Assembly: GCA_902521315.1 (NCBI GenBank)
Contig: CABYRH010000009.1
Span: 1-50,742, forward strand
Reading direction: 5' to 3'
DNA: 50,742 bases
DNA from: an uncultured Alphaproteobacteria bacterium
GTDB taxonomy: Bacteria > Pseudomonadota > Alphaproteobacteria > HIMB59 > GCA-002718135
The translations under genes were made by a program, and so were the position numbers. Positions 38,098 to 46,949 of this stretch are shown piece by piece (the stretch's first letter is position 1; each line of letters starts with the position of its first letter). Under the pieces are notes generated by a model. The model ran no database searches. It was not told where the DNA came from and worked only from the letters and a program-made list of their open reading frames with translations.

Positions 38098-38974
38098 TTT
38101 TTTGACTCCAACGAGAATAAAGTATTTGAAAAATAACAATTGGTAAAACCAAAATAATAATTCCACTGAAAGCTAAAGCACTAGCACCTGGCCAATTTCT
38201 ATTAACAAAGAATTCCTCCCATAATATTTTTCCATAATACAATCTATCACTACCACCTAACATTTCAGGTATAATAAACTCTCCAACAACAGGTATAAAA
38301 ACTAATAAAGATCCAGCAACAATTCCTGGAACAGACAAAGGAAGTATAACTTTAAAAAAAGTTTTAGTACGATTTAGTCCTAAATCTTTTGATGCTTCAA
38401 TTAAATTTAAATCAAATTTATTTAAGTATCCATAGAGTGGTAAAATCATCAAAGGTAAATAAGTGTATACAATTCCCATAATGACAGCATATTGATTGTA
38501 TAATAATTGAAGTGGTTCTGATGTTATGCCTAGGTTTAGAAGTATTACATTTAAAATTCCATTATTCTGTAAAATTATTTTCCATGCATATACTCTTAAT
38601 AAAAATGATGACCAAAATGGAATAACTACTAAAACTAATAAAATATTTCTTAATCTAATATTTGAAGTCGCAATATAAAAAGCTAACGGAAACCCAATAA
38701 GTAGACAAAAAAAAGTAGATATTAGAGCTAAAATTAAAGAGTTTACAAAAGATCCAATGTAGTAATAATCACTAAATATATAAACATAGTTTTCAAATGT
38801 GGTATTGATCTTAAATCCATTATCAAAAAGAAAAATATCTTGATAAGGAGGCATCCCCCATTCTGATACCGAAATTGATATTTTAAAAATTATAGCTAAT
38901 GGTATAAAAAAAAATAGAACAAGCCAAAAATAAGGACTAAAAACAAAATATTTTTCAAATAATTTATTTTTCAA
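38087..38974 (-). CDS. potH: Polyamine ABC transporter permease (PotB/PotH type)
   Basis: 295 residues, six helices after a short cytoplasmic N-terminus. The EAA loop reads I-E-A-S-K-D-L-G-L-N followed by L-P-L-S-V-P-G-I-V-A-G, and F-I-P-V-V-G-E-F-I-I-P-E-M-L-G-G is a PotB/PotH hallmark. It starts directly after the ATPase gene and overlaps the second permease gene. Confidence 0.93.
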   Translation of the reverse strand: MKNKLFEKYFVFSPYFWLVLFFFIPLAIIFKISISVSEWGMPPYQDIFLFDNGFKINTTFENYVYIFSDYYYIGSFVNSLILALISTFFCLLIGFPLAFYIATSNIRLRNILLVLVVIPFWSSFLLRVYAWKIILQNNGILNVILLNLGITSEPLQLLYNQYAVIMGIVYTYLPLMILPLYGYLNKFDLNLIEASKDLGLNRTKTFFKVILPLSVPGIVAGSLLVFIPVVGEFIIPEMLGGSDRLYYGKILWEEFFVNRNWPGASALAFSGIIILVLPIVIFQILYSRWSQKNEI

Positions 38975-40042
38975 TTAATCCTCTAAAACCTTAATTGATT
39001 CACTTTCCCAACTACAAATGACTTTTTCTCCTTTTGGGAAATTATAATTTGAGTTGGAGTTAAAATTCTGATCTAAAACTGAAATTATCATATCATTAAT
39101 TTTAATTTCATAACGGGTAAAGCTTCCCAAATATGATTTTTCTAAAATTTCTCCACTAAAGGAATTAAATGAACCTGTTTTCAAATTATTTATTGATTGT
39201 ATTTTTATTTTCTCTGGTCTTAGTAAAATATTAGTTTTTGTATTTTTTAATTCTTTGTTTAATTTAAAATTTATACCTAAATCATCTGAATAAAAACTTT
39301 CATCTTTTTTATAAATTTTAATAATATTTGCAATTCCTATAAAATTGGCAGTATAAAGACTTTTAGGATTTTCATAAATCTCTTCAGGGCTAGAACATTC
39401 CAAAATAAGACCATTCTTCATTATTGCCATTCTATCAGATAAGGACATTGCTTCTTCCTGATCATGGGTGACGAAAACAAATGTAATTTTTAGTTTCTTT
39501 TGGAGTGTTGTTAACTCTAATTGTGTTTTTGATCTTAGTTTTTTATCTAGTGCTGCAAGAGGCTCATCTAATAATAATAACTTAGGTTTTTTTATTAAGC
39601 ACCTTCCAAGGGCAACTCGTTGTTGCTCTCCCCCTGATAATTGCTTAATTCTTCTATTTAATAAATGTTCAATAGATAGAAGTTCGGCAATATTTCTTAC
39701 GTTTATTTCAATTTCTTTTTGGGTAAAATTTTCTTTTATTCCAAAAGCTAAATTATTAAATACGTTTAAGTGAGGAAATAGAGCATACGATTGAAACATA
39801 TAATTTAATGGTCTTTCAAAAGGTTCAAGATTTGTTATGTCCGTTCCGTCGAGCATTACACGTCCTGTATCTGGCTTCTCAAATCCACCTAGTATTCTTA
39901 GTAAGGTAGTTTTGCCTGAACCCGAAGATCCTAAGAGGCCAAAAAATTCAGATTTTGAAATATTTAAATTAATATTTTCTAAAACTTTGTTATCTCCAAA
40001 GGATTTAGAAATATTTTCAATTACAAGAAAATTATTATCCAT
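38975..40042 (-). CDS. potG: Polyamine ABC transporter ATPase (PotA/PotG type)
   Basis: 355 residues. Walker A GSSGSGKTT (38-46), signature LSGGEQQR (135-142), Walker B LLLLDEP (155-161), H-loop His193 and a C-terminal TOBE-like regulatory domain (about 265-355). The P-L-N-Y-M-F-Q-S-Y-A-L-F-P-H-L segment is typical of PotA/PotG. It lies 51 bases after the binding-protein gene across a strong hairpin. Confidence 0.94.
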   Translation of the reverse strand: MDNNFLVIENISKSFGDNKVLENINLNISKSEFFGLLGSSGSGKTTLLRILGGFEKPDTGRVMLDGTDITNLEPFERPLNYMFQSYALFPHLNVFNNLAFGIKENFTQKEIEINVRNIAELLSIEHLLNRRIKQLSGGEQQRVALGRCLIKKPKLLLLDEPLAALDKKLRSKTQLELTTLQKKLKITFVFVTHDQEEAMSLSDRMAIMKNGLILECSSPEEIYENPKSLYTANFIGIANIIKIYKKDESFYSDDLGINFKLNKELKNTKTNILLRPEKIKIQSINNLKTGSFNSFSGEILEKSYLGSFTRYEIKINDMIISVLDQNFNSNSNYNFPKGEKVICSWESESIKVLED

Positions 40043-40048
40043 CTTAAA

Positions 40049-40078
40049 TCAGCACTAATATTAATATATTAGTGCTGA
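40049..40078 (-). other. Intercistronic stem-loop after potF
   Basis: A perfect 13-base-pair inverted repeat (arms 40049-40061 and 40066-40078, 4-base loop) lies in the 51-base gap between the binding-protein stop and the ATPase start. There is no T-tract on the minus strand. Same position and likely role as the hairpin at 4041-4065: 3' stabilisation of the abundant binding-protein message (inference). Confidence 0.78.
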
Positions 40079-40093
40079 AATGAAGTATATTTT

Positions 40094-41146
40094 TTAATTT
40101 GCTTTAAACTTATTAAAATATTTAGTTGATAATTTAGATTTTTTCGGAGAGTCTGCAGTATCAGCAAAAAGCATACTTAAAGTTGCTTCATCTGGATAAA
40201 TAGCAGGATCTTCAAAAATTTCAGGATCAACTAGTTCATTGGCTGCTTTATTTGGATTTGAATACCAAACATAGTTTGTAATATCAGCAGCAACTTGAGG
40301 TCTTAAAATATAATTTATAAATTTGTGTGCATTCTCAACATTTTTTGCATCAGCTGGAATAGCCATCATATCAAACCATATTACAGTTCCTTCAGATGGA
40401 ATTGAGTACCAAGCTTCTACTCCATCTGCAGCTTCATCTGCAGCTAGAAAAACATCACCTGACCAACCCATAGTTAAACAGATCTCTCCATTTGCTAAAT
40501 CATCGATATATTGAGAAGAATCAAAATATCTTATGTAAGGTCTTATTTGCTGTAACATTTCAAGAGCAACCTCATAATCTTTCTCATCCTCTGTATAAGG
40601 ATCTTTTCCAACGTATTTTAAAGCGATTTCCATAACCTCTGTAGGAGCATCCAACATTGCGATTCCACAATCTGCATATTTTGATGCAATAGCTGGATCA
40701 AACAAAATGCTCCAACTTGTAATATCATTTTCATCAACTTTATCAGTATTATAGCCAATACCTGTAGTACCATACATATAATTTATCGAGTATTGACCTC
40801 CTGGATCATGTGCATCAATTTTTGCTAGTACATCGGGATCTAAATTACCAATGTTTGAAAGTTGAGCTTTATCAAGTTTTTGAAAAACTCCAGCCTTGAT
40901 TTGGTTTTCTAAAAAAGAACCTGAAGGCACAACAATATCATAGCCAGACCCACCAGCTAAAAGTTTAGCTTCAAGAACCTCATTGGAATCAAAAACATCA
41001 TAAGTTACATCAATGCCAAATTCATTTTCAAAATTTTCAATTGTATCTTCGGCAATGTAGTCAGACCAATTGTAAATAAATAATTCTTCTTTAGCCTGAG
41101 CTGAAAAAGAAATTAAAACTAATAGAGATATAAAATACTTAAGCAT
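40094..41146 (-). CDS. potF: Putrescine/polyamine-binding periplasmic protein (PotD/PotF type)
   Basis: 350 residues. A signal peptide (about 1-18, ending S-A-Q-A) precedes the E-E-L-F-I-Y-N-W-S-D-Y-I-A-E-D-T-I family start, with G-Y-D-I-V-V-P-S-G and W-S-G-D-V-F-L-A-A-D-E-A later. It captures putrescine or a related polyamine for the PotGHI-like permease. It is preceded by an AGGAGGGG ribosome site and followed by a 13-bp hairpin. With agmatine-degrading genes next door, agmatine is also a plausible ligand. Confidence 0.92.
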   Translation of the reverse strand: MLKYFISLLVLISFSAQAKEELFIYNWSDYIAEDTIENFENEFGIDVTYDVFDSNEVLEAKLLAGGSGYDIVVPSGSFLENQIKAGVFQKLDKAQLSNIGNLDPDVLAKIDAHDPGGQYSINYMYGTTGIGYNTDKVDENDITSWSILFDPAIASKYADCGIAMLDAPTEVMEIALKYVGKDPYTEDEKDYEVALEMLQQIRPYIRYFDSSQYIDDLANGEICLTMGWSGDVFLAADEAADGVEAWYSIPSEGTVIWFDMMAIPADAKNVENAHKFINYILRPQVAADITNYVWYSNPNKAANELVDPEIFEDPAIYPDEATLSMLFADTADSPKKSKLSTKYFNKFKAN

Positions 41147-41150
41147 TATT

Positions 41151-41158
41151 CCCCTCCT
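41151..41158 (-). promoter_or_regulatory. Strong Shine-Dalgarno site (AGGAGGGG) of potF
   Basis: AGGAGGGG lies just before the ATG at 41146, with about 6 bases from the AGGAGG core. With the site at 5061-5067 it is one of only two textbook Shine-Dalgarno sequences I found in the window, and both serve periplasmic binding proteins. Confidence 0.85.
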
Positions 41159-41186
41159 AAATAAAAATTACATTAAATAAAATAAA

Positions 41187-42044
41187 TTAAAAATCGAGAA
41201 TTTTTTTATATAGATCAGGCCTTCTGTCTCTAAAGTTACCCCATAATTTTCTATATTCTCTTGAAATTAACAAATCTAAAGTTGCAGTTATTATTCCCTC
41301 ATCCTTATCATTCATACGATTTATTACATTTCCAAGATGATCCAATATAAAAGAATTGCCATAAAAATTTAATTCAATATCAGCTTCGACCTCCTTCCCT
41401 ATTCTATTCGAAGTTATTATAGGGATTTGATTTGCAGCAGCATGTCCTACCATTGTATTAATCCAATGATCCTTTGAATTTAATTCAGGCATATGTGGCT
41501 CAGAGCCAATTGCTGATGGATAAAAAATTAAATCTGCACCTTTCAAAGTTAATATTCTTGCACATTCAGGAAACCACTGATCCCAACAAATTGCACAACC
41601 AACTTTTGCTTGAGGAGTGTCAAAAACCATAAAACCTGTGTTGCCTTTTTCAAAATAATACTTCTCATTATATCCAGGTCCTTCTGGGATGTGAGATTTA
41701 TTATAAACTTCACTTATTTTACCGAAAGAATCAATCATAACTAAAGAATTAAAAAACTTATTTTCCTTTTTTTGAAAAAAACTAATTGGCAATGAAATCT
41801 TTTTAACTTTACAAATATTAGATAATTTTTCGAACATTGGATTAGAGGGAAAATCAATTGCAAGATCAAAAAATTTATCATTTTTTGTTGAACAAAAATA
41901 ATAATCTTGAAATAATTCTTGCAGAAGTAAAATATCAACATTTTCATTTGATGCTTTTTCAACTAAACTAATTGCTTTATTTAAATTAGCGTCAAAGTCT
42001 CCTTTAAGAGCCTTGAATTGTGATGTTGCTACTTTTACTTTCAT
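41187..42044 (-). CDS. aguB: N-carbamoylputrescine amidase
   Basis: 285 residues from the ATG at 42044, which overlaps the aguA stop as ATGA; the frame extends to 42071 but would bury nine residues inside aguA. Nitrilase-superfamily triad Glu43, Lys116, Cys153 (C-A-I-C-W-D-Q-W-F-P-E) is complete, and the Y-Y-F-C segment and D-Q-W-F-P-E motif fit AguB. It hydrolyses N-carbamoylputrescine to putrescine, CO2 and ammonia. Confidence 0.93.
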   Translation of the reverse strand: MKVKVATSQFKALKGDFDANLNKAISLVEKASNENVDILLLQELFQDYYFCSTKNDKFFDLAIDFPSNPMFEKLSNICKVKKISLPISFFQKKENKFFNSLVMIDSFGKISEVYNKSHIPEGPGYNEKYYFEKGNTGFMVFDTPQAKVGCAICWDQWFPECARILTLKGADLIFYPSAIGSEPHMPELNSKDHWINTMVGHAAANQIPIITSNRIGKEVEADIELNFYGNSFILDHLGNVINRMNDKDEGIITATLDLLISREYRKLWGNFRDRRPDLYKKILDF

Positions 42045-43024
42045 ATTTTTGGTACATTCATTGTTATACAATGAATATTTCCACCACCATAATTTATATT
42101 TTCTGTTTCCAACATCATAATTTCTCTATTAGGGAATAACTTTTCAAAAGTTAATTTTACCTCATTATCTTCCTTAACATTGAATTTAGGTAAGATAATT
42201 TTATTTTTACTGAAATAGAAATTTATATATGAACTAATAATATTCTTATTATTAATCTTTTTTCTTGTAGGTAAAGGAACTTCAATTAAATCAAATGTCT
42301 GATTAGTATCTCTAAAAAATTTAATAAGATCAGCTTTGTTTTTTTCTAATATTTCATAATTAGGATTTAATTTGTGAGTTGTAGCAATTAAATATTGATT
42401 TTTTCCTATTGGGCATAATAAATTATCGACATGACCATCTGTATCATCCTCCATTAGTCCATTTTCAAAGAAAAAAATATAATTTAAGTCAAACAAGAGC
42501 TTTAATTCTTTAATAATATATTCACTATTATGTTTTTGTTTTCTATTTTTATTAAATATTACATTTTTAGTGCTAAATAAATTTTTTTTATCATCATAAG
42601 TTATTGCTCCTCCTTCAATAACTAAGTCAGAAATTTTTGTTGGGATATTTAAATAGTTTGAAATAAATTTTGATATTTTATTATCATTTAAATAATCTGG
42701 ATACTTTCCATAACCATTAAATTCAAAGCTAATTGATTTTAATTTTTCATTTTCATTATAAAAAATTGGTGCAATATCTCGCATCCAAGAATCATCTAAT
42801 TTACATTCTATAATATCTATATTTTTATGATCAGTTTTATTTTGAATTTCATTAATGTCTTCTTTATTTGACAAAACAATAACTTGCTCAGTTTTTGCAA
42901 TTTCATTAATTACATTTGCAACTTCATCTCTAGCCTTATTAATAATTTTACCATAAAGATCTTTATTACATGGCCAAGCAATCAAACAATATTGGTGTTC
43001 ATGCCATTCAGGAATTAGTTTCAT
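42041..43024 (-). CDS. aguA: Agmatine deiminase
   Basis: 327 residues, peptidyl-arginine-deiminase fold. W-H-E-H at the start, D-D-S-W-M-R-D-I-A-P, V-I-E-G-G-A-I-T, D-D-T-D-G-H-V-D-N and the final Y-G-G-G-N-I-H-C with nucleophile Cys319 are all present. It converts agmatine to N-carbamoylputrescine and ammonia, feeding AguB (4-base overlap). Divergent from the HD-domain gene. Confidence 0.94.
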   Translation of the reverse strand: MKLIPEWHEHQYCLIAWPCNKDLYGKIINKARDEVANVINEIAKTEQVIVLSNKEDINEIQNKTDHKNIDIIECKLDDSWMRDIAPIFYNENEKLKSISFEFNGYGKYPDYLNDNKISKFISNYLNIPTKISDLVIEGGAITYDDKKNLFSTKNVIFNKNRKQKHNSEYIIKELKLLFDLNYIFFFENGLMEDDTDGHVDNLLCPIGKNQYLIATTHKLNPNYEILEKNKADLIKFFRDTNQTFDLIEVPLPTRKKINNKNIISSYINFYFSKNKIILPKFNVKEDNEVKLTFEKLFPNREIMMLETENINYGGGNIHCITMNVPKI

Positions 43025-43040
43025 AAAATTTAAAAATATG

Positions 43041-43046
43041 TATAAT
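43041..43046 (+). promoter_or_regulatory. -10 element (TATAAT) directly before HD gene start
   Basis: A perfect TATAAT lies between two in-frame ATGs (43038 and 43053), 6 bases before the second. Transcription would begin at about the second ATG, making the mRNA leaderless and ruling out the first ATG. The -35 region is poor. Confidence 0.5.
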
Positions 43047-43052
43047 TATTTC

Positions 43053-43616
43053 ATGTCTAAAGATGAAGTAAAATTCACTGAAATGAAACATGGTGATAAA
43101 GAGGATTATGAACTTCTTGCTAATTTTGAAGATAAATTCATTGAAGGTACAGCTGATAGAATAGTAAGAGTGCTAGAAAGTTTAGACAATTCTTTAGGTG
43201 GCTATAAGGTATCTAGATTAGAACATTCTCTTCAAACTGCATCAAGGGCGTTACGTGAACAAGCTTCTGAAGAAATGGTAGTAGCCTCCTTATTGCATGA
43301 TATAGGTGATGAAATTGCACCTCTTAATCATTCTGAACTTGCAGCTGCGGTATTAAAACCCTTTGTGTCTGAAAAGACAAGATGGATTGTAGAACAACAC
43401 GGTTTATTTCAAGCCTACTACTATAATCATTATTATGGAAAAGATAGAAATCTAAGAGATAAGTTCATAGGTCATGAATTCTTTAAAGACACTATAGATT
43501 TTTGTGAAAGATGGGATCAAGCATCATTTGATCCAAATTATGATACAATTCCTTTAAAAGAATTTGTTCCAATGGTTCAAAGAATATTCAATAGAACACC
43601 TTATAGAAATTTATAA
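43053..43616 (+). CDS. HD-domain protein with PhnZ/MIOX-like ligand set
   Basis: 187 residues from the ATG at 43053 (five more residues if ATG 43038 is used). Metal ligands in order are His58 (L-E-H-S-L-Q), His82-Asp83 (L-L-H-D-I-G-D), His93, His116 and Asp155 (E-R-W-D). This six-ligand pattern and the Q-T-A context resemble the mixed-valent diiron oxygenases PhnZ/TmpB and myo-inositol oxygenase as much as HD phosphohydrolases. It sits between agmatine and carnitine genes. Fold is secure; reaction unknown. It meets the thioesterase gene tail to tail with no gap. Confidence 0.82.
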   Translation: MSKDEVKFTEMKHGDKEDYELLANFEDKFIEGTADRIVRVLESLDNSLGGYKVSRLEHSLQTASRALREQASEEMVVASLLHDIGDEIAPLNHSELAAAVLKPFVSEKTRWIVEQHGLFQAYYYNHYYGKDRNLRDKFIGHEFFKDTIDFCERWDQASFDPNYDTIPLKEFVPMVQRIFNRTPYRNL

Positions 43617-44084
43617 TTATTTTTTTAGCTTATTGATTAGTGTAAGGTTACCTGGATCAAAATTATTTTTATTTTCTTGAATAAATTTATCTATATCTTT
43701 TTGCTTTTCTAATTCTAATTCAGAAACTTTTCTAACATTTAAATCAACATACAAAGAACAAACCTCTGTTGTTGCTGCTCTATAACCTTCAAGTTTATGT
43801 GTCATTTCTAATTTATAAATTAATCTTTTTTTATCCCTATCAAGAAATAATAAATTAATATCTACTTCATCACCCTCTTTCACTTCTTTGTCATAAGTTG
43901 TGTGTGACTCTACGGCAAAAGTAGTTTTCTTATCTGTTTTTGCAGAAGTTTCACCCATATTAAATTTTTGTAAAAGAACTTCCCATCCAGCATCAAAAAG
44001 ATGAATATAAAATGCCAAATTCATATGACCATTGTAATCAGTCCATTCTTTTTTAACTCTTCCTGAATTTAAATATATCTTCAT
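43617..44084 (-). CDS. Hotdog thioesterase, probable betainyl-CoA thioesterase
   Basis: 155 residues, 4HBT fold with the D-Y-N-G-H-M-N-L-A-F-Y catalytic segment (Asp16). In carnitine catabolism such a thioesterase, separate or fused to carnitine dehydrogenase, releases glycine betaine from betainyl-CoA. Here the gene is divergent (42 bases) from the BKACE and carnitine dehydrogenase genes, which supports that role; the fold itself does not prove the substrate. Confidence 0.8.
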   Translation of the reverse strand: MKIYLNSGRVKKEWTDYNGHMNLAFYIHLFDAGWEVLLQKFNMGETSAKTDKKTTFAVESHTTYDKEVKEGDEVDINLLFLDRDKKRLIYKLEMTHKLEGYRAATTEVCSLYVDLNVRKVSELELEKQKDIDKFIQENKNNFDPGNLTLINKLKK

Positions 44085-44126
44085 TGTTTTTCTTTATTAA
44101 TTCATAAAATATAGTAGTTTAAAATA

Positions 44127-45017
44127 ATGAATAATGAAGTAATAATTTCGTGTGCTGTAACTGGATCAGGAGATACGGCAGGCAAACATCCGGAATTACC
44201 TATAACACCAAAACAAATTGCTGATGCTTCAATTGAAGCTGCCAAAGCGGGTGCAGCAATAGCTCATGTACATGTAAGGGAACCTGATGGTAAACCTTCT
44301 AGAAATTTAAGTTATTATAAAGAAGTGGCAGATAGAATTCGCTCTTCTGATACTGATGTAGTTTTAAATTTTACAACAGGTATGGGTGGTGATTTTGAAG
44401 TTGGAACAGGTAAAGATCCTTTAAATCCCGTGGGAGCAAATACAGATATGATCGATGCATTAAGCAGATTAGAACATGTTGAAGAGTTATTGCCTGAAAT
44501 TTGTACTTTAGACTGCGGATCACTAAATTTTGGTGACTCAAACATGACATTTATTCATACACCGATACAACTAAGAGCTGCAGCAAAAAAAATGCAGGAA
44601 CTTGGAGTGAAACCAGAAATGGAAGCTTTTGAAATGGGTCATTTATGGTTTGCTAACCAACTTTATAAAGAAGGTTTAATTGATGGCCCTCCTTTTTATC
44701 AAATATGCCTTGGTATACCTTGGGGTTCACCTGCAACAACGAGTGCAATGAAAGCAATGGCAGAAATGGTACCTACTGAAGGTATTTGGTCTGGATTTGG
44801 AATTGGAAGATCTCAAATGCCTATGGCTGCACAAGCAGTTATTTTAGGAGGCAATGTTCGTGTAGGACTGGAAGACAATCTTTATTTAAAGAAAGGAGTT
44901 TTTGCATCAAATGCACAGTTGGTTGAAAAGGCAAGATGTATTGTTGAAGATATGGGAGCGTCTATTTTATCTCCGCAACAAACAAGAGAGAAATTAAAAC
45001 TAAAAAAACATTTTTAA
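44127..45017 (+). CDS. Beta-keto acid cleavage enzyme (BKACE), probable dehydrocarnitine cleavage
   Basis: 296 residues of the DUF849/BKACE family. The Zn ligands His47 and His49 lie in [10 protein letters not shown], with a later E-A-F-E-M-G-H segment. BKACEs transfer the acetyl-CoA moiety to a beta-keto acid. Next to a carnitine dehydrogenase and a thioesterase, the expected reaction is 3-dehydrocarnitine plus acetyl-CoA to betainyl-CoA plus acetoacetate. Start ATG at 44127 with TATAGT 13 bases upstream. Confidence 0.88.
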   Translation: MNNEVIISCAVTGSGDTAGKHPELPITPKQIADASIEAAKAGAAIAHVHVREPDGKPSRNLSYYKEVADRIRSSDTDVVLNFTTGMGGDFEVGTGKDPLNPVGANTDMIDALSRLEHVEELLPEICTLDCGSLNFGDSNMTFIHTPIQLRAAAKKMQELGVKPEMEAFEMGHLWFANQLYKEGLIDGPPFYQICLGIPWGSPATTSAMKAMAEMVPTEGIWSGFGIGRSQMPMAAQAVILGGNVRVGLEDNLYLKKGVFASNAQLVEKARCIVEDMGASILSPQQTREKLKLKKHF

Positions 45018-45018
45018 T

Positions 45019-45939
45019 TTGAAAAATATTACTGTCATTGGAACTGGTGTAATTGGTACTGGCTGGATACTTAGATTTCTCGCTAATGGTATAAAAGTCA
45101 AAGCATTTGATAAAAATTCTCAGCAATTAAATTTTCTAAAAGAAGAAATAGCAAGAACAAACTTAATTATAAAAAAATTATATAATACAAAGATCAATTT
45201 TAAAAATTTGGAAATCGTGGACAATATTGAGGAAGCAGTGAAGAATGCAGATTTAATTCAGGAAAATGTACCTGAACGACTTTCTTTAAAAAAAGATGTT
45301 ATAAAAAATATAAGTAAATATTCTCCCTCAAATTCAATAATTGCTTCAAGTTCATCTGGTTTACTTCCATCAGATTTACAATCAAAATGTATTAACCCAA
45401 AAAGATTAATAATCGCTCATCCCTTTAACCCTGTATATATTCTCCCTTTGGTTGAAATTGTAAAAGGTAAAAAAACTACAAATTTATATCTTAATAAAGC
45501 AAAAAAATTTTATCAAAAAATTAAAATGAAAACATTATTTGTAGAAAAAGAATTACCAGGCTTTTTATCTGATAGATTGCAAGAAGCTTTGTGGAGAGAG
45601 GGTTTACATATTATAAATGATGGATATGCTTCAACAAAAGATTTAGATGAAGCAATAACTTATGGTCCTGGTATGAGATGGGCTCTAATGGGAACTTTTT
45701 TGACATTTCACTTAGCGGGAGGAGAAATGGGTATGAAACATATGCTAGATCAGTTTGGACCAGCATTGAAGCTTCCATGGACTAAACTCAAATCTCCAAA
45801 ATTATCAAAAAAACTTAAAGAAAAAATCATTAATGGCACAAAAAAACAATCAAAGAATCATTCTATAAAAGATTTAAGTAACATAAGAGATAATTTCTTA
45901 ATAGATTTGCTAGAATTAAAGAAAAAATATAAATTATAG
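45019..45939 (+). CDS. 3-hydroxyacyl-CoA dehydrogenase family: probable L-carnitine dehydrogenase
   Basis: 306 residues, start TTG at 45019, one base after the BKACE stop. The NAD-binding G-T-G-V-I-G is at 8-13; S-S-S-S-G-L and A-H-P-F-N-P-V-Y-I-L-P-L-V-E carry the substrate and catalytic His. Carnitine dehydrogenases have this single-domain HCDH form without CoA-binding partner domains, and this gene order (with BKACE and thioesterase) is the known carnitine-to-betaine set. It oxidises L-carnitine to 3-dehydrocarnitine. Confidence 0.87.
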   Translation: MKNITVIGTGVIGTGWILRFLANGIKVKAFDKNSQQLNFLKEEIARTNLIIKKLYNTKINFKNLEIVDNIEEAVKNADLIQENVPERLSLKKDVIKNISKYSPSNSIIASSSSGLLPSDLQSKCINPKRLIIAHPFNPVYILPLVEIVKGKKTTNLYLNKAKKFYQKIKMKTLFVEKELPGFLSDRLQEALWREGLHIINDGYASTKDLDEAITYGPGMRWALMGTFLTFHLAGGEMGMKHMLDQFGPALKLPWTKLKSPKLSKKLKEKIINGTKKQSKNHSIKDLSNIRDNFLIDLLELKKKYKL

Positions 45940-45941
45940 TT

Positions 45942-46949
45942 ATGACAATAATCTCAAAATATGTAGCTTTAAAAAATTATATACCAACTGGATTACCTAA
46001 AGAAGAAGATTTTGAAATTAAATCTAAAACTTTAGAATTAGATGAAACAAATAATATTCATGTTCTTAATTCATGGATATCTGTTGATCCGTATATGAGA
46101 GCAAGGATGACAGAACGTAAAAATTATAAACCACCTTTTTTACTAGGCGAGGAAATGGAGGGTTATGCAATTGGGTCAGTCCAAAAATCAAAAGATTCAC
46201 AATTTAAAGAAGGAGATGTTGTTTTCAGTAATTTTGGAATGAGAGATAACTTCGTTTGCAAAGGTGGTAATTTAAAAAAAATAAAAAATTCCAATCTTCC
46301 ATTGCAAACTTATCTAGGGCCTTTAGGAATGACAGGGCAAACTGCATATATTGGTCTTTTTAATCATGGGAATATACAAAAAGGACAAAGTATTCTTGTA
46401 TCTTCGGCAGGTGGAAGTGTTGGTTCAACAGTTTGTCAAATTGCAAAAAATTTAGGATGCAAAGTATATGCTAGTACAGGATCAGATGAAAAAGTTGATT
46501 GGTTAAAAAATGAATTAAATGTTGATGTAGCATTTAATTATAAAAAAATTGATAACCTTGTTCTTCACTTAAAAGAAATTTGTCCTGAAGGATTCGACTT
46601 ATACTTCGATAATGTTGGAGGTGATTTTTTAGAGTCTGCAATTTTTCGAATGAAAAATTTTGGAAGAATTATTATTTGTGGAAGAATATCTCAGATGAAT
46701 TCAACCTCTGCTCCTGCTGGACTAAAAAATATGGCTCACGTATTAGTAAAAAGATTAACAATAAAAGGTTTTTTAATTTTTGATCATGAAAATGATAATG
46801 AGCCTTTTGAAACTGATATGCGAAATTGGATTTCAGAAGGAAAAATAAAATTTAAAGAAACAATTTATGAAAATATAGAAAATGCTCCTAAAGCATTTAT
46901 AGATCTACTAAATGGTAAAAATTTAGGTAAAATGTTGGTTAAAATTTAA
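45942..46949 (+). CDS. MDR-family NADP-dependent oxidoreductase (CurA/PTGR-like)
   Basis: 335 residues. The W-I-S-V-D-P-Y-M-R-A-R-M segment, G-M-T-G-Q-T-A-Y-I-G and the Rossmann S-S-A-G-G-S-V-G-S fit zinc-less medium-chain reductases that reduce enones, such as prostaglandin reductase or CurA. It is two bases after the carnitine dehydrogenase gene, so co-transcribed, but a role in carnitine use is not known. It ends flush with the regulator gene on the other strand. Confidence 0.88.
   Translation: MTIISKYVALKNYIPTGLPKEEDFEIKSKTLELDETNNIHVLNSWISVDPYMRARMTERKNYKPPFLLGEEMEGYAIGSVQKSKDSQFKEGDVVFSNFGMRDNFVCKGGNLKKIKNSNLPLQTYLGPLGMTGQTAYIGLFNHGNIQKGQSILVSSAGGSVGSTVCQIAKNLGCKVYASTGSDEKVDWLKNELNVDVAFNYKKIDNLVLHLKEICPEGFDLYFDNVGGDFLESAIFRMKNFGRIIICGRISQMNSTSAPAGLKNMAHVLVKRLTIKGFLIFDHENDNEPFETDMRNWISEGKIKFKETIYENIENAPKAFIDLLNGKNLGKMLVKI

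Noticed and set aside
41741..41962. 73-codon frame within aguB
   Set aside because: Out-of-frame, Lys/Phe-rich shadow of a gene with a complete nitrilase triad.
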